The position numbers and the translations under genes were made by a program. Below, piece after piece: positions 1 to 5,281 of a DNA stretch of 5,281 nt. The stretch is from DASQHM01 sp035632095 (GTDB lineage: Bacteria > Pseudomonadota > Alphaproteobacteria > Ferrovibrionales > Ferrovibrionaceae). Position 1 is the first letter of the stretch, and each line of letters opens with the position of its first letter. The notes below the pieces were generated by a model. It did no database searches, had not been told where the DNA came from, and worked only from the letters and a program-made list of their open reading frames with translations. The stretch lies in the NCBI GenBank assembly GCA_035632095.1, contig DASQHM010000093.1, positions 1 through 5,281 of the forward strand. The letters run 5' to 3'.

Positions 1-2
1 TG

Positions 3-164
3 CAGACCGTCAACGAGATCGCGCAAGCCGCGACCGGCGACGCACCCGGCCTCAATCTGGTGCTCTACGGCGTGATCCTGGTCGTCATGGTCATGTTCAT
101 GCCCGACGGTTTGCTCGGCCTCGCCAGGGCATCCGCGCGCCTTGTGGCGCGGTGGGCCACATGA
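3..164 (+). CDS. livM: LivM-type ABC transporter permease, C-terminal fragment
   Basis: This is the last 53 codons of an inner-membrane permease, cut by the left edge of the window; the first base of its first complete codon is at 3 and the stop TGA is at 162-164. The tail has a single hydrophobic segment running from L-N-L-V-L-Y-G through V-I-L-V-V-M-V-M-F-M to the P-D-G-L-L-G-L motif. That matches the usual LivM C-terminus (last membrane helix, then P-x-G-L-x-G), followed by a short basic cytoplasmic tail. In the HAAT family, LivM pairs with LivH to form the translocation pore for branched-chain amino acids, other amino acids, amides or small acids. The stop overlaps the next start as ATGA, and LivG and LivF follow directly, which supports the assignment strongly even though little of the protein is visible. 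Substrate cannot be read from this fragment. Confidence 0.85.
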   Translation, partial: QTVNEIAQAATGDAPGLNLVLYGVILVVMVMFMPDGLLGLARASARLVARWAT

Positions 165-907
165 TTCTCGAACTCGATAACGTCGAAAAAAGCTTCGGCG
201 GCCTCAGGGCCGTCGCCGACGTCAGCTTCGCCGTTCCACATGGCCGCATTACTGCGCTGATCGGCCCGAACGGGGCCGGCAAGACCACGCTGTTCAGTCT
301 GATCGCCGGCTTTCTTGCGCCCGATGAAGGCCGCATTCGCTTCGATGGACATGACATCACCGGCATGGCGCCGCATCGCATTGCCTCTCTCGGTTTGGTG
401 CGCACGTTTCAGATCGTGCAGCCCTTTCCCCGCCTAAGCGTGCGTCAGAACATCGCCATCGGAGTTCATTTGCATGTCGGCAATCGAGCCGAGGCGCTCC
501 GCCGCGCCGCGGATGTCGCGAAGCGCGTCGGCCTCGCGGATCGTCTCGACCAGCCGGCCGAGAGCCTGACGACGGCGGGGCGCAAGCGCCTGGAGCTGGC
601 GCGAGCCCTCGCCACGGAGCCGCGGCTGCTGCTCCTCGACGAAGTGATGGCCGGACTCAATCCACGCGAGATAGACGACATTGTTGCCGTGTTGCGCGCC
701 ATCCGCGGCGGCGGCGTCACCATCCTGCTGACAGAACATGTCATGCGCGCCGTCATGCGCTTGTCGGATCACGCTTTGGTGCTTAACGACGGCGCATTGA
801 TCGCCGAGGGCGAGCCCGAGCGCATCGCGGCCGACCCAAAGGTCATTGAGGCCTATCTCGGCTCGGGCGCGGCGCGCCGCATCTCGGTGGAGGCGGCCCG
901 TGCTTGA
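161..907 (+). CDS. livG: HAAT-family ABC transporter ATP-binding protein LivG
   Basis: This cytoplasmic ATPase energises the LivHM permease. It has 248 residues (E. coli LivG is about 255). Walker A is G-P-N-G-A-G-K-T at 35-42, the Q-loop glutamine is Q84, Walker B is L-L-L-L-D-E at 156-161 and the switch histidine is H193 in T-E-H. The family-typical C-terminus (I-A-E-G-E-P, then E-A-Y-L-G) is present. Two motifs are off-consensus: the ABC signature reads L-T-T-A-G (136-140) instead of L-S-G-G-Q, and Walker B is followed by V-M-A-G-L-N-P rather than P-x-A-G-L-N. As I recall, a subgroup of LivG proteins shares similar variants (L-T-L-A-G-R-K-R-L-E), so this is probably functional. I chose ATG 161 because it overlaps the livM stop as ATGA and gives the usual M-I-L-E-L start; a GTG at 152 would add only three residues. 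A G-rich stretch at 151-156 could serve as its ribosome binding site. Confidence 0.95.
   Translation: MILELDNVEKSFGGLRAVADVSFAVPHGRITALIGPNGAGKTTLFSLIAGFLAPDEGRIRFDGHDITGMAPHRIASLGLVRTFQIVQPFPRLSVRQNIAIGVHLHVGNRAEALRRAADVAKRVGLADRLDQPAESLTTAGRKRLELARALATEPRLLLLDEVMAGLNPREIDDIVAVLRAIRGGGVTILLTEHVMRAVMRLSDHALVLNDGALIAEGEPERIAADPKVIEAYLGSGAARRISVEAARA
889..893 (+). promoter_or_regulatory. Ribosome binding site for livF
   Basis: A perfect GGAGG lies six bases upstream of the GTG at 900, inside the last codons of livG. It decides the start of livF in favour of GTG 900 over the upstream in-frame TTG at 846, which would add an Arg-rich, non-homologous-looking 18-residue leader. Confidence 0.8.
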
Positions 908-1601
908 GATCGACGGCCTGCGCGCCGGCTACGGCCAGGTCGAGGTGCTCCGCGGCATCGACCTCCATGTGGATGCCGGCGAGACCGTTGCCTTGCTCGG
1001 CGCCAACGGCGCCGGCAAGTCGACGCTGAACAACGCGGTGAGCGGCATCAACCGCCCGTTCGCGGGCGCCATCCGCTTCGAGGGCGAGGACATCGCCGGA
1101 GAAGCGCCGGAGCGGATCGTGGCCCGCGGCTTGATCCAGGTGCCGGAGGGGCGCCGGGTGTTCCCGACGCTCAGCGTTCGCGAGAACCTGGAGCTCGGCT
1201 CGTATCGCCGCGCCAAAGCGCACAGAGCCGCAAATCTCGAACGGGTGTGCCTGCTCTTTCCGCGCCTCAAGGAGCGTCTCGTTCAACGCGCCGGCACCTT
1301 GTCGGGCGGTGAACAGCAGATGCTGGCGATCGGCCGCGCCTTGATGGGCGAACCGCGCCTGCTCATTCTCGACGAGCCTTCTCTGGGCTTGTCGCCGCTG
1401 CTGGTCGAGCAGATGTTCGCGTTGATCGAAACGCTGCACGACGAAGGCAGTGCTATCCTTCTAGTCGAGCAGAATGTGGTGCAGACACTGGCGATCGCGG
1501 ACCGGGCCTATGTCCTCGAGAACGGCGCCATCGCGATGGCGGGCGATGCATCCGAGCTGCTCGACGACGCCGAGGTCAAGCGGTCCTATCTCGGGATATG
1601 A
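900..1601 (+). CDS. livF: HAAT-family ABC transporter ATP-binding protein LivF
   Basis: This is the second ATPase of the importer, forming the nucleotide-binding pair with LivG. It has 233 residues, close to E. coli LivF (about 237). Walker A is G-A-N-G-A-G-K-S (34-41), the Q-loop is Q80 in I-Q-V-P-E-G-R, the canonical signature L-S-G-G-E starts at 134, and Walker B is L-L-I-L-D-E (154-159) followed by P-S-L-G-L-S-P. The switch-loop position has Q191 in V-E-Q-N instead of histidine, which is normal for LivF. The C-terminus ends in R-S-Y-L-G-I, as is typical. The start is GTG 900, which gives the usual L-E-I-D-G-L-R-A-G-Y-G beginning and has a perfect GGAGG six bases upstream; it overlaps livG by 8 bp, implying translational coupling. 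The family carries leucine/isoleucine/valine but also urea, amides and aromatic or dicarboxylic acids, so the substrate is best inferred from the downstream enzymes. Confidence 0.95.
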   Translation: MLEIDGLRAGYGQVEVLRGIDLHVDAGETVALLGANGAGKSTLNNAVSGINRPFAGAIRFEGEDIAGEAPERIVARGLIQVPEGRRVFPTLSVRENLELGSYRRAKAHRAANLERVCLLFPRLKERLVQRAGTLSGGEQQMLAIGRALMGEPRLLILDEPSLGLSPLLVEQMFALIETLHDEGSAILLVEQNVVQTLAIADRAYVLENGAIAMAGDASELLDDAEVKRSYLGI

Positions 1602-1645
1602 TCATGGCGCGGACGCCGCCCGGCCGCAGCCCGGGGTGTCGAGAC

Positions 1646-1655
1646 GATGCGCATC
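1646..1655. repeat. 10-bp perfect palindrome in the only intergenic gap
   Basis: GATGCGCATC is its own reverse complement and sits in the 71-bp gap between livF and the lyase gene, ending 17 bases before the lyase ATG. It could be a half of an operator or a chance palindrome; it has no loop and no T-run, so it is not a terminator. I see no convincing -35/-10 pair around it. The rest of the gap (1602-1672) is GC-rich with no other recognisable signal apart from the ribosome binding site. Confidence 0.25.
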
Positions 1656-1660
1656 ATGCA

Positions 1661-1666
1661 GAGAGG
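1661..1666 (+). promoter_or_regulatory. Ribosome binding site for the lyase gene
   Basis: GAGAGG lies six bases before ATG 1673 and supports that start over the in-frame ATG at 1691, which has no comparable purine-rich stretch upstream. Confidence 0.7.
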
Positions 1667-1672
1667 TAACCG

Positions 1673-2587
1673 ATGAACGCACCATCGCCCATGACCTTGC
1701 AACAGCAGCTCGCGGGCCGCAGGATCGTCGTGGCCCCCGGCTGTTATGATGGCCTCTCGGCACTCTTGATCGAACAAGCCGGCTTCGCCTGCGCCTATTT
1801 GTCCGGTGCGGGCATCGCCTATACGCGCTTTGGCCGCTCGGACATCGGCCTGGTCACCATGACCGAAGTCGCCGACGTGATAAGCGCCATCGCCGAGCGA
1901 ATCGCCATCCCGATCATCGTCGACGCCGATACGGGATTCGGCAACGCCCTCAATGTTCAGCGCACGGTGCGCCGGTTCGAGCGCGCCGGCGCCGCCGCCA
2001 TTCAGATCGAGGACCAGTCGACGCCCAAACGCTGCGGCCATCTGGCCGGCAAATCGCTGGTTTCACCGTCGGAAATGGTCGGCAAGATCGAGGCGGCGCT
2101 CGATGCCCGCCGCAACGAGAATACTTTGCTGATCGCGCGCACGGACGCGATCGCCGTCGAGGGCTTCGAGGCGGCGCTCGATCGCGCGGAGCGTTACGTC
2201 GAGGCCGGGGCGGATATTTTGTTCGTCGAGGCGCCCCAGTCGAAGGACCACATGGCGAAAATCACCGCCCGCTTCGCCGGCCGCCTTCCGGTGATGGCCA
2301 ATATGGTGGAAGGCGGCAAGACGCCTATGCATTCCGCGAAGGAGCTCGAGGCCATGGGCTTCGGCCTGGTGATCTTTCCCGGCGGGCTGGTACGCGCCGT
2401 CGCGCATCTGGCGCGAGCGTTTTTCGCCAGCCTGCGCGAACATGGCACCACCGAGCCCTATTGGAACCGCATGCTGAGCTTCCAGGCCTTCAACGAGCTG
2501 ATCGGCACGCCGGCGCTGCTCGAGGAAGGCAGCCGCTATGACGCGGCCAGGTTCGAGCGCGGTTCCAATGACGAGGGCCGGCGATGA
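1673..2587 (+). CDS. Isocitrate lyase/PEP mutase superfamily enzyme, probable C-C lyase
   Basis: A soluble (beta/alpha)8-barrel enzyme of 304 residues, the usual size for PrpB (methylisocitrate lyase, about 295) and relatives. Visible family features are the substrate-loop motif Y-L-S-G-A (42-46), the Mg-binding D-A-D-T-G-F-G-N (84-91, with D84 and D86), I-E-D (112-114, E113), the catalytic K-R-C-G-H loop (119-123, C121 as general acid), I-A-R-T-D (154-158, R156), F-V-E-A-P (185-189, E187) and N211. The intact cysteine loop is typical of lyases acting on 2-methylisocitrate, isocitrate or 2,3-dimethylmalate. It argues against a PEP mutase or the oxaloacetate decarboxylase (PA4872-like) branch, which lack this cysteine. 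Such enzymes split a hydroxy-di- or tricarboxylate into a keto acid or glyoxylate plus a carboxylate. No citrate synthase-like prp gene is adjacent, so a housekeeping methylcitrate-cycle role is unlikely. It follows livF after 71 bp and overlaps hyuB by ATGA. Database pipelines might call it an oxaloacetate decarboxylase or carboxyphosphonate phosphorylmutase; the exact substrate is unknown. Confidence 0.9.
   Translation: MNAPSPMTLQQQLAGRRIVVAPGCYDGLSALLIEQAGFACAYLSGAGIAYTRFGRSDIGLVTMTEVADVISAIAERIAIPIIVDADTGFGNALNVQRTVRRFERAGAAAIQIEDQSTPKRCGHLAGKSLVSPSEMVGKIEAALDARRNENTLLIARTDAIAVEGFEAALDRAERYVEAGADILFVEAPQSKDHMAKITARFAGRLPVMANMVEGGKTPMHSAKELEAMGFGLVIFPGGLVRAVAHLARAFFASLREHGTTEPYWNRMLSFQAFNELIGTPALLEEGSRYDAARFERGSNDEGRR
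2573..2577 (+). promoter_or_regulatory. Ribosome binding site for hyuB
   Basis: GAGGG lies six bases upstream of ATG 2584, within the last codons of the lyase gene. Together with the ATGA stop/start overlap it fixes the hyuB start and suggests coupled translation. Confidence 0.65.
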
Positions 2588-4317
2588 TCGATCCCGTCAC
2601 CCTCGCGGTCCTGAAAGGGCGGCTAGAGCAGCTCGCCGACGAAATGGACGCGACGCTTTTCCGCAGCGCCTTCAACCCGATCATCGCCGAGGCCCACGAT
2701 GCCTCCCACGGTCTCTATCATCGGGAAACTGGTGCAACACTCGTCCAGGGCAAATCGGGCTTGCCGGTCTTCGTCGGCGCCATGTCCTTTGCGGTCAAGG
2801 CGGTGATCGACAAGGCGGCCCGTGACGGCGATCTCACCGACGGCGACGTCTATATCTTCAACGACCCCTACGACGGCGGCACGCATCTGTCGGACTTCAA
2901 GATCGTGCGACCCTATTTTCGCGACGGCCGGGTGTTCTGCCATCTCGCCTCGGTCGGCCATTGGCACGACGTCGGCGGCAACGTGCCCGGCAACTACAAT
3001 CCGGTCGCCACCGAAAGCTTCCAGGAAGGCATGTTGATCCCGCCGGTAAAGCTTTATGTCAAAGGCGAACTCAGGTCCGACATCGTCGAGATCCTCAAGG
3101 CCAATTCGCGCCAGCCGGTGAGCCTTTATGGCGATCTCAACGGCCAGATCAACGCGCTCGACCTCGGCGTCAAGCGGCTCGACGCCCTGCTCGACGAATA
3201 CGGCGCGGCGCTGGTGGAGGAGGCGTTCGCCGAGCTCACCGCGCGCGCCGCTCGCCTGATGCGCGCAAATATCGCCGAGCTGCCCGACGGCACCTATTCC
3301 TGCGAAGACTTCCTAGACAACGACGGCATCGCCGACGTCCCGCTCCGCATCGCGCTCGATCTGCGCAAAAAGGGCGAGCGCATGGTGCTCGATTTCTCGC
3401 GGACTTCGCCGGCCTGCGCCGGACCGGTGAATATCGCCCGTTCGACCGCCATCGCATCGTGCTACGTGGCGCTCAAGCACATCTTCCAGGACGTGCCCGC
3501 CAATGCCGGCGTGCTGGAGCCGATCGCGTTCGTGATCCCCGACGGATCCATCCTGGCCGCAACGGCGCCAAAGCCGGTCGGCGGCTATACCGAGACCATC
3601 CTGCGCATCATCGACGTGATCTTCCGCGCCGTGGCGCTCGCGGCGCCGCAACGCTCCAACGGTTGCGCCTATGGCACGATCAACGCGCTCACGCTCGCCG
3701 GCCACCGCGCGGACGGTCAGCGCTGGGTGATGTTCTCGTTTTTCGGCGGCGGCCACGGCGGCCACCCCGAAGGCGACGGCCTCAACCACGGCAATGCGCC
3801 GATTTCGACCGCGACGATTCCCCCGCTGGAGATCCTCGAGGCGGCGTATCCGGTCATGTTTACCCAATGGGCCTTGCGCCCGGACAGCGGCGGGCCCGGA
3901 CGTCATCGCGGCGGCCTCGGCGCCATATACGAAATCGAACTTCTGGAGAAGGACGCCGTCGTCTCGCTCTTCGGCGAGCGTGGCCGCTTTGCGCCGCCGG
4001 GCGTCGCGGGCGGCGATGCCGCGGCCCTCGACGAATTCCACTATCAACAGGACGACGGCGAGCACGGGCCGCCTATGGCGTCCAAGATCGTGGACGTGAA
4101 GCTGAAGCGCGGGCAGCGCGTGCGCATCGCCAGTCCAGGCGGCGGCGGCTACGGACCGGCCCACGAACGCGATCCAGCCGCCGTGGCCGAGGATGTGCGC
4201 CTCGGCTACGTCAGCCGGGCGGCGGCGGAATGCCAATACGGAGTCGCCATCGGCGGTGAGGGCAAGGTGGATGCCGCGGCGACGACAAAGCTGAGACGGC
4301 GACTGGCGGCGGAATGA
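2584..4317 (+). CDS. hyuB: Hydantoinase B/oxoprolinase family protein (HyuB-like subunit)
   Basis: This is the complete second subunit of an ATP-dependent cyclic amide hydrolase-type enzyme: 577 residues, typical of HyuB proteins (roughly 520-590) and well short of the acetone carboxylase alpha subunit (about 770). It starts with the family-typical I-D-P-V-T-L-A-V-L-K-G-R-L. Conserved blocks follow: N-D-P-Y-D-G-G-T-H-L-S-D (93-104), a His/Asp-rich H-W-H-D-V-G-G (126-132) that probably binds metal, Y-G-D-L-N-G-Q-I-N-A-L, the glycine/histidine-rich F-F-G-G-G-H-G-G-H (386-394) and the near-C-terminal S-P-G-G-G-G-Y-G (517-524), then an R-D-P-x-x-V-A-x-D-V segment. In the family (N-methylhydantoinase, 5-oxoprolinase, caprolactamase, acetone and acetophenone carboxylases) HyuA phosphorylates the substrate and HyuB completes hydrolysis or carboxylation. 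It is cytoplasmic, with no signal peptide or membrane segments. ATGA overlaps join it to the lyase upstream and to hyuA downstream. The substrate is not predictable; the symbol denotes the family only. Confidence 0.93.
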   Translation: MIDPVTLAVLKGRLEQLADEMDATLFRSAFNPIIAEAHDASHGLYHRETGATLVQGKSGLPVFVGAMSFAVKAVIDKAARDGDLTDGDVYIFNDPYDGGTHLSDFKIVRPYFRDGRVFCHLASVGHWHDVGGNVPGNYNPVATESFQEGMLIPPVKLYVKGELRSDIVEILKANSRQPVSLYGDLNGQINALDLGVKRLDALLDEYGAALVEEAFAELTARAARLMRANIAELPDGTYSCEDFLDNDGIADVPLRIALDLRKKGERMVLDFSRTSPACAGPVNIARSTAIASCYVALKHIFQDVPANAGVLEPIAFVIPDGSILAATAPKPVGGYTETILRIIDVIFRAVALAAPQRSNGCAYGTINALTLAGHRADGQRWVMFSFFGGGHGGHPEGDGLNHGNAPISTATIPPLEILEAAYPVMFTQWALRPDSGGPGRHRGGLGAIYEIELLEKDAVVSLFGERGRFAPPGVAGGDAAALDEFHYQQDDGEHGPPMASKIVDVKLKRGQRVRIASPGGGGYGPAHERDPAAVAEDVRLGYVSRAAAECQYGVAIGGEGKVDAAATTKLRRRLAAE

Positions 4318-5281
4318 CGGCGCATCGCTATGTCGTCGGTGTCGATGTGGGCGGCACCTTCACCGACGTGTTCGTCTTCGACGAGGCAGGCGGCCGGTGC
4401 CTGACCGCGAAAGTCCCGACCACGCGCGCGGACCAGTCCAAGGGCTTCATCGAAGGCATACGCGCCGGTGTCTCCGACATCCGCGACATCGCGACCATTG
4501 TGCATGGCACCACGGCGGGCACCAATGCGCTGCTGGAACGGAAAGGGGCGAAGACCGGCCTCATTACCACGCGGGGATTCCGCGACGTGCTGGAGATGCG
4601 CCGGCGCGATCGCCCGCATACGTGGGGCCTGTGGGGCCAATTCACGCCCATCGTCAGCCGCGACCTGCGCCTCGAAGTGGCGGAGCGCACCTTGGCGGAC
4701 GGAAGCATCCATACGCCCGTCGACGCCGCGGCGGTGAAGCAGGCGGCGCGCGAGTTGCGGGCGCTGGGCGCCGAGGCGTGCTGCATCTTCTTCATCAATG
4801 CCTATGCCAACGACGAAAACGAGCGCATCGCCTTCGAGGCCGCGAAATCCGTCTGGCCGAACGAACATCTGGTGGCGTCGAGCCAGATACTTCCGGAAAT
4901 CCGCGAATACGAGCGCGCTTCGACGGCGGCGCTCAACGCCTATCTGCAGCCCGGCATCGGGAACTATCTCGCGCGCCTCGCGGCGTCGCTTGAGTCCGGC
5001 GGCTTCGGCGGGCAGATCCTGATCGTGCAGTCGAATGGCGGGGTCATGACCGTCGAGACCGCGCGCCGCCTGCCCATCCGCACGGCGCTCTCCGGCCCGG
5101 CGGCGGGCGTGATCGCCGCCGCACATATCGCCAAGTCCGCCGGCTTTCCCAATGTCATCACCTGCGACATGGGCGGCACCAGCTTCGATGTCTCCCTGGT
5201 GGCCGGCGGCGAAAGCGCGCTCGCGCCGCAAATCTCGATCGATTTCGGCTTGGTGGTCCGCACGCCGATGATTGAGATCAC
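4314..5281 (+). CDS. hyuA: Hydantoinase A/oxoprolinase family protein (HyuA-like subunit), N-terminal part
   Basis: This frame is open from ATG 4314 to the window edge: 322 complete codons with no stop, about half of a normal HyuA subunit (roughly 680-700 residues). The N-terminus carries the ASKHA-type phosphate-binding motif V-G-V-D-V-G-G-T-F-T-D (8-18). Further family blocks are H-G-T-T-A-G-T-N-A-L-L-E-R-K-G (64-78), T-R-G-F-R-D-V-L-E-M, L-P-E-I-R-E-Y-E-R-A-S (193-203), Q-S-N-G-G-V-M (239-245), L-S-G-P-A-A-G (259-265) and the second nucleotide motif D-M-G-G-T-S-F-D-V (285-293). These cover the Hydant_A_N domain and the start of the Hydantoinase_A domain, with all motifs intact. The subunit is expected to bind ATP and phosphorylate the carbonyl of a cyclic amide, imide or ketone substrate for HyuB. 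The ATG overlaps the hyuB stop as ATGA with only a weak ribosome binding site (GGCGG at 4305-4309), so translation is probably coupled to hyuB. The order here is B then A, whereas the classic hydantoin operons have A before B. Confidence 0.93.
   Translation, partial: MTAHRYVVGVDVGGTFTDVFVFDEAGGRCLTAKVPTTRADQSKGFIEGIRAGVSDIRDIATIVHGTTAGTNALLERKGAKTGLITTRGFRDVLEMRRRDRPHTWGLWGQFTPIVSRDLRLEVAERTLADGSIHTPVDAAAVKQAARELRALGAEACCIFFINAYANDENERIAFEAAKSVWPNEHLVASSQILPEIREYERASTAALNAYLQPGIGNYLARLAASLESGGFGGQILIVQSNGGVMTVETARRLPIRTALSGPAAGVIAAAHIAKSAGFPNVITCDMGGTSFDVSLVAGGESALAPQISIDFGLVVRTPMIEI

Noticed and set aside
846..899. An N-terminal extension of LivF from TTG 846
   Set aside because: The added residues are Arg/Ala-rich and unlike LivF N-termini, and a perfect GGAGG is correctly spaced for GTG 900.
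1602..1672. A rho-independent terminator after livF
   Set aside because: The gap has GC-rich stretches, but I find no stable stem-loop followed by a T-run, so read-through into the lyase gene is more likely.
3313..4236. A 307-residue open frame on the minus strand opposite hyuB
   Set aside because: It has no recognisable motif and lies antisense to a conserved coding region with strong family motifs.
2961..4259. A 432-residue open frame on the plus strand inside hyuB
   Set aside because: It is extremely arginine-rich and low in complexity and sits wholly within the conserved hyuB frame; it is a GC-driven frame-shifted shadow.
4206..5231. A 341-residue open frame on the minus strand
   Set aside because: It lies opposite hyuA, whose + strand frame shows every hydantoinase A motif in order. 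The antisense translation is rich in Arg, Ala, Gly and His with no recognisable domain, as expected of a shadow frame in GC-rich DNA.
2584..5281. Acetone carboxylase alpha/beta subunits
   Set aside because: The B subunit is about 200 residues too short for the acetone carboxylase alpha subunit, B precedes A, and no gamma subunit can be seen; the hydantoinase/oxoprolinase group fits better.

Overview
This GC-rich window looks like chromosomal DNA of an alphaproteobacterium, most likely a rhizobial or Bradyrhizobium-like member of the Hyphomicrobiales. That placement rests on strong G/C preference at third codon positions and on the style of the encoded proteins; no marker gene settles it. Every supported gene is on the + strand. 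The genes are packed so tightly that the whole window reads as one catabolic operon, cut at both ends.

Layout: (1) 3-164 is the 3' end of a LivM-type inner-membrane permease. (2) 161-907 and 900-1601 are the two ATPases, LivG and LivF, of the same branched-chain amino acid (HAAT) family importer. (3) 1602-1672 is a 71-bp gap, the only real intergenic space. It holds a ribosome binding site and a short palindrome but no convincing terminator. (4) 1673-2587 is an isocitrate lyase/PEP mutase superfamily enzyme with an intact K-R-C-G-H active-site loop, so probably a C-C bond lyase for a 2-methylisocitrate-like or 2,3-dimethylmalate-like acid. (5) 2584-4317 is a complete hydantoinase B/oxoprolinase family subunit. 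(6) 4314-5281 is the N-terminal half of the partner hydantoinase A/oxoprolinase subunit, running off the right edge.

Three junctions are 4-bp ATGA overlaps (livM/livG, lyase/hyuB, hyuB/hyuA) and one is an 8-bp overlap with a GTG start (livG/livF), which points to translational coupling. The inferred logic is that the ABC importer brings in a small amide, lactam or cyclic imide (or its acid), the ATP-dependent HyuA/HyuB pair opens or activates it, and the lyase cleaves a downstream branched hydroxy-dicarboxylic acid. The individual families are well known. The combination and the actual substrate are not fixed by the sequence and are the most interesting question here. I saw no RNA genes, mobile elements, CRISPR arrays or clear promoter; the transporter's periplasmic binding protein, the LivH permease and any regulator must lie outside the window.
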